A DNA stretch of 64,000 nt from Ectobacillus sp. JY-23 (GTDB taxonomy: Bacteria; Bacillota; Bacilli; Bacillales; Bacillaceae_G). Location of the stretch: contig NZ_CP095462.1 in assembly GCF_023022965.1 (NCBI RefSeq), positions 2,708,001 through 2,772,000 of the forward strand. Direction: 5' to 3'. Made by a program: the position numbers and the translations under genes. This document shows positions 17,009-26,255 of this stretch, one piece after another (the stretch's first letter is position 1; each line of letters opens with the position of its first letter). The notes under the pieces are model-generated. The model was not told where the DNA came from. It made no database searches and was given only the letters and a program-made list of their open reading frames with translations.

Positions 17009-18214
17009 ATGAAGAAGCTTGCATTATGTATAAGTCTTGGGCTGATCCTGACAGGATGCGCCCCAAGCTTTCAAAAGGACGAAAAGATCGTCCAAAAAGT
17101 GGGAAAATCTAAAGAGAATTCGATTATTCCTAGCTACTCTATTTCCGATGAATACTATAAATCGATCATTCCGTTTGAAGAAGGCGCTGCCCGCGGCTTG
17201 GTGGTGCAAGGGCTTAACAGCCGCTTGGATATCGATGAGTTTGAAACCGGGCTGATGCGCATTGCACAAGAATCTTTCAGTACAAAAGATTACTTGTTTC
17301 AAGAAGGACAATTTCTAAGTAGAGACACCGTACAACAGCTTGTGCAGAGAAAGCGAACAGATGCGCAGCAAGCAGAAGCGGAGAAACGTCAAAACAACTT
17401 AAACAAAAAGGTCAAAGTGCCGAATTTAGGATTGAACCCACCATATGATAAAGATGCTCCTGGTTCTGTTGAAGATAAAAATGCGAAAAGCCCAATTTAT
17501 CTATCTAATATCTTAGAGCATAATTATATGATTAAAAACGGTAATGGTGAAGTAGAAATTGGCGGTGTTGTAATTGGTTTAGCGATGAATTCCGTTCATT
17601 ATTATAATCTTCCGCCGGAGCAAGGCGGTTATCCGCGTGAAACACCTATTCCGGAAGGAGAAATGCTAGAACAGGGCAAAAAAATGGCCCAAGCTATTTT
17701 AGATGTTTTAGTCAAACAAGAAAAATGGAGAGATGTTCCTGTTACTTTTGCGATTTATCGACAAGAAGCCAAGTCTTCCCTTGTGCCAGGGCATTTTGTA
17801 ACCTATACAAAGCTGGACAAAGGAGAAACAAAAGTTGGTGACTGGGACAGCATTGATGAGCGGTACTACTTATTTCCTTCTGAAGCAGGAAAAAAGGATT
17901 ATCGCGAAGATAATACAAAGATAGAAAACTTTAAGTCAGATATTGCTGAGTATTTCCCGAATAACTTCACGGCAGTAGTAGGTCGTGGCTTTTATAAAGA
18001 TAAGCAAATTCAAGAGTTAAAGCTAGATATACCTGTCCAGTTTAATGGAAAAGCGGAGGTCATTGGCTTCACACAATTTGTGACAGGTTTGATTATGGAG
18101 CATTTTCCAAACTACGTTAAGGTCGAGGTGAATATTCATTCGGTCGGCAGGCAAGAGGCTGTAATTTTACGGGATTCAGAGCAAGAACAACCAATTGTTC
18201 ATATATTTGACTGA
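17009..18214 (+). CDS. camS: CamS-family lipoprotein (YerH)
   Basis: This 401-aa protein has a lipoprotein signal peptide, MKKLALCISLGLILTGC, with lipobox LTGC and the lipidated Cys at residue 17. It should therefore be anchored on the outer face of the membrane. In enterococci and staphylococci the signal peptide of this family yields a sex-pheromone peptide; the mature domain's role in Bacillus is unclear. It follows ligA by 11 bp, the conserved context, and ends before a strong bidirectional hairpin. Confidence 0.93.
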   Translation: MKKLALCISLGLILTGCAPSFQKDEKIVQKVGKSKENSIIPSYSISDEYYKSIIPFEEGAARGLVVQGLNSRLDIDEFETGLMRIAQESFSTKDYLFQEGQFLSRDTVQQLVQRKRTDAQQAEAEKRQNNLNKKVKVPNLGLNPPYDKDAPGSVEDKNAKSPIYLSNILEHNYMIKNGNGEVEIGGVVIGLAMNSVHYYNLPPEQGGYPRETPIPEGEMLEQGKKMAQAILDVLVKQEKWRDVPVTFAIYRQEAKSSLVPGHFVTYTKLDKGETKVGDWDSIDERYYLFPSEAGKKDYREDNTKIENFKSDIAEYFPNNFTAVVGRGFYKDKQIQELKLDIPVQFNGKAEVIGFTQFVTGLIMEHFPNYVKVEVNIHSVGRQEAVILRDSEQEQPIVHIFD

Positions 18215-18258
18215 GCAGAGTCATTCTTATAAAAGCTTTGGATAGACAAAAATATTAT

Positions 18259-18310
18259 AGAGAGTGTATAAAAGGGAAGCTATTTCCTTGTTATACACTC
18301 TCTTCTTTTA
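18259..18310. terminator. Bidirectional terminator between camS and the acetyltransferase fragment
   Basis: A perfect 13-bp outer stem (18259-18271 with 18291-18303) encloses a further near-complementary stretch. It has T-rich flanks on the + side and A-rich flanks on the other, and lies between two convergent genes. Confidence 0.8.
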
Positions 18311-18315
18311 AAATT

Positions 18316-18811
18316 TTATTTCTTAATATAAGACTGATACTTTTCCATATCTGTACTAATTACTTTTGTAGGTACTCCTGCAATAACGCAATTACTTGGT
18401 ACTTCTTTTGTTACAACAGAGTTTGCGTCAACTACAACGTTATCTCCAATTCGTCCTCCCAGACACTTTGTACCTGGTCCTATAAATACGTAATCATCTA
18501 TTGTTGGTAGCGTCTCTCTAGAGCCGATGGTTACATTTTGTGATATAACACAGTTCGCCCCAATTTTTGCTTTCGCATGAATGACAACCCCAATCCCTCC
18601 ATAACCTAGTCGTGTTCCTTTTCCGATTTCGGCAGTATAAGGGATGATGGAGTTGAATCGGAAATGAATAAAGCTTTTAAGGAAGTTAGCTCCTTGTATC
18701 AAACCATTATAAATAATATGCGTAGCTTACTTTATCACTAGAAGCTGTTACCTTTACATATAAATGAAAAAATTTTTTGATTTCTGTACAAATCTCGCGA
18801 ATAGCTAACAT
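18316..18811 (-). pseudogene. Serine O-acetyltransferase-like hexapeptide protein, frameshifted
   Basis: The main open part (down from 18702) is a left-handed beta-helix acyltransferase: GGIGVVIHAKAKIGANCVISQNVTIG and GPGTKCLGGRIGDNVVVDANSVVTKEVPSNCVIAGVPTK. That resembles small CysE-like or O-acetyltransferase proteins. It has no good start. In another frame, ATG 18811 with AGGTGG upstream opens a 34-codon ORF (MLAIREICTEIKKFFHLYV...) that ends exactly where the next frame becomes coherent (YNG-LIQGANF). One base added or lost near 18725-18735 would restore a ~165-aa protein. Either a real pseudogene or a sequencing error. Confidence 0.7.
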
Positions 18812-19327
18812 AATTGTCCACCTGCTAAAAATTTATTTATAAAATGATTTCTTCATAATTATATATTAGTGTGTTATCGATTTACAATTCTACATACAGG
18901 CACGAATATCTTGAAAGAATCTTGCATCGTTAGGGTACTTGTAAATGGATGAATGATTTCTAGGGTATAAAGATAGTGATGAGAGCCTTAAAAATATTTT
19001 AAGAAAATGTTGCATGTATAAAAATATGTATAAAATTAAGTGTTTATTCGTTTCTTTACACTAAGTATGTAAGGAGATGTATTTTTATAAAAGTTAGAGA
19101 GTAATGAGGATAAAGGTATTTTATAGAATGTCTACAAGCTTTTTCAAGTGAATGTTATTAGAAGTTTTTAAGTGCTTTTATGAAAACGTGCACATTTTAT
19201 TTCGTTGTAAAATTATACACTTTATACAAAAACAATGTTTCAAGAAAGTTTGAACTAATCATAATAATCATGTAGAATAGAGATTGTGATGTAAACGCTT
19301 TTCATACAAAAAGGGGAGGCATTGATT
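18812..19327. other. Long intergenic region upstream of rocA
   Basis: This 516-bp AT-rich stretch has no supportable ORF. Its last part holds a cre-like palindrome and the rocA ribosome binding site (GGGGAGG at 19313-19319). I saw no convincing riboswitch. A sigma-54 type -24/-12 promoter, as used by some roc operons, was looked for and not found. Confidence 0.5.
19290..19304 (+). promoter_or_regulatory. cre-like palindrome upstream of rocA
   Basis: TGTAAACGCTTTTCA resembles a CcpA site but has one extra base in the right half compared with the 14-bp consensus. It lies about 24 bp before the start codon, where a bound repressor could block transcription. Confidence 0.4.
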
Positions 19328-20875
19328 ATGGTAGTAGCTTACAAACATGAGCCTTTTACAGATTATACGGTAGAGGCCAATAAACTTGCATTTGAAGAAG
19401 GGTTGAAGAAGGTAGAATCTTATCTTGGACAAGATTATCCACTAATCATCGGGGGAGAACGCATTACAACGGAAGATAAAATTGTATCCGTTAACCCTGC
19501 AAATAAAGAAGAAGTTATCGGTCGCGTATCAAAAGCAAACCGCGAGCTTGCAGAAAAGGCGATGCAAATTGCTGATACAACGTTCCAAACTTGGAGAAAA
19601 ACAAAGCCAGAAATGCGTGCCGACATCTTGTTCCGTGCAGCTGCAATCATCCGTCGTAGAAAGCATGAGTTCTCTGCAATTCTGACGAAAGAAGCAGGAA
19701 AGCCTTGGAGAGAAGCAGATGCAGATACTGCAGAAGCAATCGATTTCTTAGAGTACTACGGTCGTCAAATGTTAAAATTAAAAGATGGCATTCCAGTGGA
19801 AAGCCGTCCAATCGAATATAACCGCTTCTCATATATTCCACTAGGAGTAGGTGTTATCATTTCTCCTTGGAACTTCCCGTTTGCAATCATGGCAGGTATG
19901 ACAACTGCTGCAGTTGTATCCGGTAACACAGTTCTTTTGAAGCCTGCGAGCACGACACCTGTTGTTGCTGCGAAGTTCATTGAAGTATTAGAAGAAGCAG
20001 GTCTTCCTGCAGGTGTTGTAAACTTTGTACCGGGTAGCGGTTCTGAAGTGGGAGATTATTTGGTTGATCACCCTCGCACACGCTTTATCAGCTTCACAGG
20101 TTCAAAAGAAGTTGGTATTCGTATTTATGAGCGTGCGGCGAAAGTAAATCCTGGTCAAATTTGGTTAAAGCGTGTTATCGCTGAAATGGGCGGTAAAGAT
20201 ACAATTGTAGTAGATAAAGAAGCAGACCTTGAATTAGCAGCGCAATCCATCGTTGCGTCCGCATTCGGTTTTTCTGGTCAAAAATGTTCTGCTTGCTCTC
20301 GTGCGGTTATCGTAGAAGATGTATATGATACAGTACTTGAAAGAGCAGTAGAATTGACAAAAGAATTGACGCTTGGCAACCCGGCTGAACAAGGCACATA
20401 CATGGGTCCTGTAAATGACCAAGGCGCGTTCGATAAAATCATGAGCTACATCCAAATTGGTAAAGAAGAAGGTAAGCTAATGACAGGCGGCGAGGGAGAT
20501 GACTCCAAAGGTTGGTTCATTCAACCTACAATCTTCGCTGATGTAGCTGAAGATGCTCGTTTGATGAAAGAAGAAATCTTTGGACCGGTTGTAGCATTCT
20601 GTAAGGCAAAAGATTTCGATCATGCAATCGATATTGCTAACAACACAGAGTTTGGTTTAACAGGAGCAGTAATCTCCAACAACCGTGCAAACATTGAAAA
20701 AGCTCGTGAAGACTTCCACGTAGGTAACCTATACTTCAACCGCGGCTGCACAGGTGCAATCGTTGGATACCAACCATTCGGTGGCTTCAACATGTCTGGT
20801 ACTGACTCCAAAGCAGGCGGTCCTGACTATTTGCTTCTTCACATGCAAGCAAAAACAACATCTGAAACACTTTAA
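19328..20875 (+). CDS. rocA: RocA, L-glutamate gamma-semialdehyde (1-pyrroline-5-carboxylate) dehydrogenase
   Basis: This 515-aa NAD-dependent aldehyde dehydrogenase oxidises glutamate semialdehyde to glutamate in proline and arginine breakdown. ALDH motifs include [26 protein letters not shown], the catalytic Glu in VIAEMGGKD and the catalytic Cys in [11 protein letters not shown]. The sequence from [19 protein letters not shown] onward matches the B. cereus-type enzyme as I remember it. I chose ATG 19328 over the upstream TTG 19322 because GGGGAGG is 8 nt before it. The gene is monocistronic, ending in a strong terminator. Confidence 0.95.
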   Translation: MVVAYKHEPFTDYTVEANKLAFEEGLKKVESYLGQDYPLIIGGERITTEDKIVSVNPANKEEVIGRVSKANRELAEKAMQIADTTFQTWRKTKPEMRADILFRAAAIIRRRKHEFSAILTKEAGKPWREADADTAEAIDFLEYYGRQMLKLKDGIPVESRPIEYNRFSYIPLGVGVIISPWNFPFAIMAGMTTAAVVSGNTVLLKPASTTPVVAAKFIEVLEEAGLPAGVVNFVPGSGSEVGDYLVDHPRTRFISFTGSKEVGIRIYERAAKVNPGQIWLKRVIAEMGGKDTIVVDKEADLELAAQSIVASAFGFSGQKCSACSRAVIVEDVYDTVLERAVELTKELTLGNPAEQGTYMGPVNDQGAFDKIMSYIQIGKEEGKLMTGGEGDDSKGWFIQPTIFADVAEDARLMKEEIFGPVVAFCKAKDFDHAIDIANNTEFGLTGAVISNNRANIEKAREDFHVGNLYFNRGCTGAIVGYQPFGGFNMSGTDSKAGGPDYLLLHMQAKTTSETL

Positions 20876-20880
20876 TAAAA

Positions 20881-20912
20881 AACCTTTCCGGCTGTGCCGG
20901 AAAGGTTTTTTT
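20881..20912 (+). terminator. Rho-independent terminator of rocA
   Basis: A perfect 12-bp stem (20881-20892 with 20896-20907) with a 3-nt loop is followed by a run of T. Confidence 0.9.
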
Positions 20913-21040
20913 GAGAAGTAAAACGGCCGATAGAGTATTAAAATTGATACAACAAGGAGGGCGATATCGCTCTTCTTTTTTTGTTTGGATGCACAGAGAA
21001 GAAAATGGAGAAAAACAACAAAATTGTACAACATTAAGGG

Positions 21041-21082
21041 TGCACAATTTGAAATAAGTATGCTAAAATACTAAATTGTGCA
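21041..21082 (+). promoter_or_regulatory. Inverted repeat in the permease promoter region
   Basis: TGCACAATTT (21041-21050) is perfectly repeated in inverse orientation at 21073-21082. Inside it AGTAT and ATACT also pair, giving a 15-bp interrupted stem. A possible -10 TAAAAT (21064-21069) lies within, and TGCACA is 17 bp upstream of it. It could be an operator or a leader hairpin. Confidence 0.5.
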
Positions 21083-21115
21083 GAAGTTTTGACAATATTG
21101 TAAGGAGGAGCATCT

Positions 21116-22510
21116 GTGAATCAATTCTTCCATAAGAAATCGATACAAGAGATTATGGGAAATCGCGATAAAGGTCTAGAAAAAACATTGGGAGCATTCG
21201 ACCTTGTTCTTCTTGGAATTGGCGCGATTGTTGGAATAGGAATTTTAGTATTAACAGGTATGATTGCGGCAAACTACGCCGGACCATCTGTTATTTTTTC
21301 TTTTATACTAGCTGCGATTATATGTACATTTGTAGCGTTTTGTTATGCCGAGCTGGCATCTGCTTTACCGACTTCAGGCGGGGTATATATTTATTCATAT
21401 CTTACTGTCGGAGAACTTGTAGCATTTTTGATTGGCTGGGCACAAATGCTGATGTATATATTGGCTGTAGCTGCGGTAGCTAATGGCTGGTCGGCTTATT
21501 TTGTGTCACTATTGAACGGCTTTGGAGTAGAAATCCCTAAAGCATGGCATACAGATCCGATGCAGGGCGGCTTTGCTAATATACCGGCCATTGTGATTGT
21601 CTTGTTATTAACATGGGTGTTAACACAAGGAGCAAAGGAAAGTAAACGAATTACTAATATGATGGTCATGATTAAAATCATAATTATTGCTTTGTTTGTT
21701 GTGGTGGGTATATTTTATGTAAAGCCGGATAATTGGACACCATTTATGCCATTTGGTGTAGAAGGGATTATTGGCGGTGCTGCAGCTGTATTTTTCGCAT
21801 TTTTAGGCTTTGACGCGGTAGCTGCGGCAGCAGAAGAAGTGAAAAATCCGAAGCGCGACTTGCCAATCGGGATTATTGGTTCTTTGGTCATTTGTACCAT
21901 TTTATACGTTGTCGTTTCGCTGATCTTAACGGGTATGGTGCCATTTGAGCAGCTGGATGTATCCGATGCGATGGCGTTTGCGTTACATGCTGTTGGACAA
22001 GATATGGTAGCAGGTATTTTATCGGTGGGGGCATTAGCTGGTATTACAACCGTTATTCTTGCGTATTTGTATGCGGGTGTGCGAATGTTATTTGCGATGA
22101 GCCGTGACAAACTATTGCCGCAAACGTTTTCTCGCATGGATGCTAAAACAAATACACCTGTGTTTTCAACATGGTTGCTTGGTTTACTTGCAGCAGTGTT
22201 AGGTGGCTTTGTTGACTTAAAGGCATTATCTGATTTGGTAAATATGATTGCGCTCTTAACGTTTATCATGGTAGCAATTTCAGTCATAATTTTACGTCGT
22301 ACCCATACAAACCTGCAACGAGGATTTACTGCTCCGTTTGTTCCGTATCTACCAGTACTAGTAATTGTTTGCTGCGCATATTTAATGTTAAAGCTAAACC
22401 ATCTTACTTGGATGTATTTGGCATTCTGGCTAATTTTAGGTGCCATTTCGTACTATCTTCATGGGAAATTCCAAATGAAATTGGACAATACCCTCAGAAA
22501 AATAGGATAA
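21116..22510 (+). CDS. APC-family amino-acid permease (YfnA/BcaP-like)
   Basis: This 464-aa integral membrane protein has about 12 predicted helices, typical of cationic or branched-chain amino-acid permeases. The first helix carries the glycine motif GIGAIVGIGILVLTG, and family segments EVKNPKRDLPIGIIGSLVICTILYV and ARMLFAMSRDKLLP-like (VRMLFAMSRDKLLPQTFSRMD) are clear. It starts at GTG with AAGGAGG upstream. BcaP-like proteins import Val and Ile, but the substrate cannot be assigned here. It stands alone between an inverted-repeat promoter region and a strong terminator. Confidence 0.85.
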   Translation: MNQFFHKKSIQEIMGNRDKGLEKTLGAFDLVLLGIGAIVGIGILVLTGMIAANYAGPSVIFSFILAAIICTFVAFCYAELASALPTSGGVYIYSYLTVGELVAFLIGWAQMLMYILAVAAVANGWSAYFVSLLNGFGVEIPKAWHTDPMQGGFANIPAIVIVLLLTWVLTQGAKESKRITNMMVMIKIIIIALFVVVGIFYVKPDNWTPFMPFGVEGIIGGAAAVFFAFLGFDAVAAAAEEVKNPKRDLPIGIIGSLVICTILYVVVSLILTGMVPFEQLDVSDAMAFALHAVGQDMVAGILSVGALAGITTVILAYLYAGVRMLFAMSRDKLLPQTFSRMDAKTNTPVFSTWLLGLLAAVLGGFVDLKALSDLVNMIALLTFIMVAISVIILRRTHTNLQRGFTAPFVPYLPVLVIVCCAYLMLKLNHLTWMYLAFWLILGAISYYLHGKFQMKLDNTLRKIG

Positions 22511-22511
22511 A

Positions 22512-22552
22512 CAAAACCCCTTTAGCAGCCACTAAAGGGGTTTTGTTTGGAT
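22512..22552 (+). terminator. Rho-independent terminator of the permease gene
   Basis: A perfect 14-bp stem (22512-22525 with 22532-22545) with a 6-nt loop follows 1 nt after the stop codon; the 3' arm ends in a T-rich run. Confidence 0.88.
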
Positions 22553-22627
22553 GTTTTTGACCCAGGGCATGTTATTAATTTGATATGCTGGCTTGCGATG
22601 GGTGTATAGGTTTGGTAGACCCGGATG

Positions 22628-22892
22628 AAAGTGCGCTGGTGGTCCGTGAGAAGTTCTTGCGGTACACCTAACCCTAGAAGAGTGCGCGCTGGTGGTCCGT
22701 GAGAAGCTGTTGCGGTACACCTAATCCTAGAAGAGTGCGCGCTGGTGGTCCGTGAGAAGCTGTTGCGGTACACCTAACCCTAGAAAAGTGCGCGCTGGTG
22801 GTCCGTGAGAAGCTGTTGCGGTACACCTAATCCTAGAAGAGTGCGCGCTGGTGGTCCGTGAGAAGCTGTAACGGTACACCCAACCTCTCTCA
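22628..22892. repeat. Tandem array of five 53-bp repeats
   Basis: The core CTGGTGGTCCGTGAGAAG starts at 22636, 22689, 22742, 22795 and 22848, a spacing of exactly 53 bp each time. The middle three copies are nearly identical, differing at TAATCC/TAACCC and at one A/G. The first copy lacks two bases and has TTCTTG for CTGTTG; the last decays after TGTAAC. Within each unit GGTG..CCG can pair imperfectly with CGG..CACC. The array sits between the 3' ends of two convergent genes and is richer in GC than its surroundings. There are no unique spacers, so it is not CRISPR. Confidence 0.92.
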
Positions 22893-22911
22893 TTCTAGAA
22901 AGAATCTTGTA

Positions 22912-25665
22912 TTAATATGTATGAATCTTCTTAACCTGACTCTCATGAATAAATAACGTTGTATACGCACTAGAATCAGAGAATACTTCGTAATAAGTTC
23001 CCTGTGATGTTTGGGTGGTTCCTTTAATAGCGACTGTAATGTCTTTGCCAACAGTTGCTGCTTTTTTGCCAGCTAGATTTGCAAGCAACACGGTTCCTTC
23101 TGTCACTCTCCCAAGTTCATATGTTTTATAATTACGGTTACTATACATTTTGTCTAATCGGTGCATCACGGACGAAATATTTCGAGACCAGTTGCTGTCG
23201 CTCGCATATAGTACATTCATGCCCCGAGCTTTATCTCCAAGAAACGCACCGTTATAAAACTTTGCATCAGGTGTTAGATAGTTTCTGTCAATATATCCTG
23301 CACAATAGTCAATGCCCTCTTGTAACGTTGCAAATGATGCGGCGCCATCATAAGGATTGGAGTCTACTGCTTTAAAGCCGAATAAATTGTTTTTTTCTCT
23401 GGCAATCCGGCTTGTTCCCCATGCAGACTCTACAATGGCATGTGAAAGTAGGTAAGCTGCATTCATGTTGTACTTGTTAGCAGCTTCAATAAAATAGATG
23501 CCTGTCCCAATTAAGGGGCTATCTGGTCGACTGGCGCGAATAAATGCATCTAGTTCAGCTGCTGTATAGGATGATGATACACGTAAAGGCAAGTATGCAA
23601 AGTATTGATAGCTCTCCTTTCCGCCAATTAAAGTTCGATCAAAAGCTGTATACTGTACGCCATCTTTTAAATGTGTAGGTGCATAGCCTTCATTTAAGAC
23701 ATAGTAGCTATTGGTAGCGACCTGGTATGAATTATAAAGAATATTGCCTGCTTTTACTGTATAAAAAGAGGTTTTCGTTTTGAGTAAATTAGGATGTAGT
23801 TCTACATCTTGTGCAAATACATACCCATTTTTACCATCGAAAGACACATGAATACGGGAGCCATCTACTTTAACAAACTTTAAATCTGTGTTTGGGGCAA
23901 CATATGTTACCTGTTTGTGAGTTTGCAGGTCATATATATTAGTAACTTTATTGGTACGTACAAACCCCTGTTTCATATCAATAATTTTTCCGTTTCGTGT
24001 CACGTAGCCGTCTGATTTTAATGAAGCAAAGGCTTTTGCAGCTTCTTGTTGGTTTGCCTGCAGCATGCTGTAGGAGCCGGTAACGATAGAATATGAAGCG
24101 GTCCCTTTGTCAGTTTTAACATATCCTAAAGAAATATAAGCATATTTACCATTAAACGCAATTTTCCCCCAGCCATTTTCTTTGCTTACGATTATAACGG
24201 ATTGACCTTGATTGAGCTTTCCTACAATGGCACCGCTGGTAGAAGGAGTAGATCTAACATTTAAAGTAGCTGTTGTAACAGATGTTTCTTCTTCTTGTAA
24301 GGGCTGTACTGCAAGAGCGGGTATAAATGCTTCTTTGTCGTTAAATAGAATGGTTAACCAACCCTTAGCCTCTGACAAGACTTGTACTTCGCTGTTCTGT
24401 TTTACAACACCGAGCGACTTTCCTGTATAAGCAGCCTTATCGTATACTGTGGTTTGTGGGACTGTAATCTGTTTTTTTATAGTCTCTTTTAAAGGTGTAT
24501 CTTTGAACTGTAAATACTTTGTTAATACGAATGCTTCGCGTCCGTTCAGCCAAATTTTTGTCCATGTTTTCTCCTGACCAATCACATCCACTTTACTTCC
24601 TTTTTTCATTTTATCTACAATCTCCGCTTGTGAAGAAGCTGTAGCATACACATGTAATAGGGTAGCTGTAACAGTTGCTGATTCTGTTTTAGGTGGTTCG
24701 GGAGTTGGTGCCGGAGCAGGATTCGTTACAAAACGCAAAAACTCAGTAGAAACGAAAGCGTCTGTACCGTTAAAAGAAATTTTTGTCCAAGCCCCTTGTT
24801 TGGCAAGAACAGAAACAGTTTGTCCCTTATTCAACTTGCCGAGCACTTTGGCAGAAGTAGAAGCAGAGGATCTGACGTTCAGTTTATCGGCAGTAACAGT
24901 GGCAGACTCAGGCGCACTCGGAGCGGGAGTTGGTGTCGGAGCTGGATTCGTTACAAAACGCAAAAACTCAGTAGAAACGAAAGCGTCTGTACCGTTAAAA
25001 GAAATTTTTGTCCAAGCCCCTTGTTTGGCAAGAACAGAAACAGTTTGTCCCTTATTCAACTTGCCGAGCACTTTGGCAGAAGTAGAAGCAGAGGATCTGA
25101 CGTTCAGTTTATCGGCAGTAACAGTGGCAGACTCAGGCGCACTCGGAGCGGGAGTTGGTGCCGGAGCAGGATTCGTTACAAAACGCAAAAACTCAGTAGA
25201 AACGAAAGCGTCTGTACCGTTAAAAGAAATTTTTGTCCAAGCCCCTTGTTTGGCAAGAACAGAGACAGTTTGTCCTTTATTCAATTTTCCAAGTAACTTG
25301 CTAGAAGTAGAGGCAGAAGCTCTGATGTTAAGCTTGTCAGCAGTAACAGTAGCTGTTTCACGAGACGTTGCATGCTCCTTTGATGCAATTGGTTTAATAT
25401 AGTCCATCGAAATATAAGCTTTTTCACCATTAAATAAGATGGTTCCCCAGCCATTTTGTTGTTTCGTTATAGAAACGGCTTGTCCTTTTTTTAGACTTCC
25501 GAGTACCTTTCCTTTTATAGAAGGCTCAGAGCGTACATATAAGTTGCTTGCTTCTACTGTTCCAGTTGGCTCTGATTGTTCCTTGGCAAACACATTGGGA
25601 GCAAATAGCGACAAGTTAAGTGCAGCGATTGTTCCTAAAACGGTGGCTTTGTTTGTATAGTTCAT
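22912..25665 (-). CDS. Secreted SH3b-repeat N-acetylglucosaminidase (autolysin, GH73-like)
   Basis: This secreted protein of about 917 aa has a signal peptide (MNYTNKATVLGTIAALNLSLF..., likely cut after VFA) and seven bacterial SH3 domains. Repeats 2-4 are almost identical and are joined by Pro/Ala linkers (PAPTPAPSAPE). A middle domain of unclear type follows. The C-terminus is a glucosaminidase domain with the catalytic Glu in SHAIVESAWGTSRIAREKNNLFGF, as in LytD/Atl enzymes. SH3b repeats bind peptidoglycan cross-bridges, so a role in wall turnover is likely. I chose ATG 25665 because GGGGGA lies 6 nt upstream and the signal peptide starts there; an ATG 28 codons further up gives a poor N-terminus. 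Confidence 0.88.
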   Translation of the reverse strand: MNYTNKATVLGTIAALNLSLFAPNVFAKEQSEPTGTVEASNLYVRSEPSIKGKVLGSLKKGQAVSITKQQNGWGTILFNGEKAYISMDYIKPIASKEHATSRETATVTADKLNIRASASTSSKLLGKLNKGQTVSVLAKQGAWTKISFNGTDAFVSTEFLRFVTNPAPAPTPAPSAPESATVTADKLNVRSSASTSAKVLGKLNKGQTVSVLAKQGAWTKISFNGTDAFVSTEFLRFVTNPAPTPTPAPSAPESATVTADKLNVRSSASTSAKVLGKLNKGQTVSVLAKQGAWTKISFNGTDAFVSTEFLRFVTNPAPAPTPEPPKTESATVTATLLHVYATASSQAEIVDKMKKGSKVDVIGQEKTWTKIWLNGREAFVLTKYLQFKDTPLKETIKKQITVPQTTVYDKAAYTGKSLGVVKQNSEVQVLSEAKGWLTILFNDKEAFIPALAVQPLQEEETSVTTATLNVRSTPSTSGAIVGKLNQGQSVIIVSKENGWGKIAFNGKYAYISLGYVKTDKGTASYSIVTGSYSMLQANQQEAAKAFASLKSDGYVTRNGKIIDMKQGFVRTNKVTNIYDLQTHKQVTYVAPNTDLKFVKVDGSRIHVSFDGKNGYVFAQDVELHPNLLKTKTSFYTVKAGNILYNSYQVATNSYYVLNEGYAPTHLKDGVQYTAFDRTLIGGKESYQYFAYLPLRVSSSYTAAELDAFIRASRPDSPLIGTGIYFIEAANKYNMNAAYLLSHAIVESAWGTSRIAREKNNLFGFKAVDSNPYDGAASFATLQEGIDYCAGYIDRNYLTPDAKFYNGAFLGDKARGMNVLYASDSNWSRNISSVMHRLDKMYSNRNYKTYELGRVTEGTVLLANLAGKKAATVGKDITVAIKGTTQTSQGTYYEVFSDSSAYTTLFIHESQVKKIHTY
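24720..25394 (-). repeat. Three 225-bp in-gene direct repeats encoding SH3b-linker units
   Basis: GATTCGTTACAAAACGCAAA recurs at 24720, 24945 and 25170, exactly 225 bp (75 codons) apart. The first two units differ at only a few bases by eye. The third is identical for its first ~95 bp and then diverges, consistent with recent unequal exchange. Confidence 0.9.
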
Positions 25666-26255
25666 ATAGAATCCCCCTTTTATATGACTCATATAAACTG
25701 TCATATGTAATCTAATCGTAAAAGATAGAAAAAATAGTAACCCTTTCATAATTTATATCTTTAAAACTGTTTTTATAAATATTTATATAATTAATTATAA
25801 TAAAATGAAGACGATAATTGTGTATTTTTAGAAAAAATATATGAAAAATTAAAAAACTTATAGAATCTGTTGAAATGTATTGTTACTTTCCATTACGGGA
25901 TTTCCCTTTAACCCGCTTAGTACGCAAGCTATTTCCTCCAATCAACAAGTGCTAATTCTCAACATAAGGCTTTCATACAGCCCTTATATTACGTACAATG
26001 AAACAAAACGAGGTTCTTTTTTAGATGAGAGAAACGAAAGGACACTGGCCAGCGCTCGATAGTCCGTGTTGAGCGAACCCATATACATTCATTGAGTTGT
26101 TCTAGCGCTTTTGTTTCAAGAACCTGCAAGTATAGAAGAAAGTAGTATTTTGAAGGAGACACAGGTTGCTTGTCGCTTTGAAAATTTGGTATTATCAGTA
26201 TCATATGAAGACAAAGATAGTTTGCAAGTTATACACTTTAGATGGAGGTGTCTGA
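25666..26255. other. Divergent intergenic region between the autolysin gene and gatC
   Basis: This 590-bp stretch has a very AT-rich part (about 25720-25860) likely to hold the autolysin promoter, an inverted copy of the dispersed intergenic repeat (25862-25984), and an unassigned segment to 26230 before the gatC ribosome binding site. No ORF with a convincing start or coding pattern was found. Confidence 0.5.
25862..25984 (-). repeat. Dispersed Bacillaceae intergenic repeat, copy 1 (inverted)
   Basis: Read on the minus strand it runs from GGCTGTATGAAAGCC through TGTTGATTGGAGG and TTAAAGGGAAATCCCG to GTAATGGAAAGTAACAA and TTTCAACAGATTC. These are in the same order as in the copies at 33073 and 35765. 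Confidence 0.7.

Noticed and set aside
18812-19289. Sigma-54 promoter for rocA
   Set aside because: TTGCA motifs occur, but none has the GG at the required distance upstream.
21715-22446. 243-aa minus-strand ORF
   Set aside because: Antisense to the permease gene and rich in residues expected from reversed hydrophobic codons.
22522-22773. Small minus-strand ORFs across the tandem array (MYRNSFSRTTSAHSS...)
   Set aside because: They are just translations of the 53-bp repeats in two frames, with no ribosome binding site.
22628-22892. CRISPR array
   Set aside because: The 53-bp units are contiguous with no unique spacers, and there are no cas genes nearby.
24796-25402. Plus-strand ORFs of 166 and 200 aa
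   Set aside because: Antisense shadows of the repeated SH3b units; two frames stay open because the repeat length is a multiple of three.
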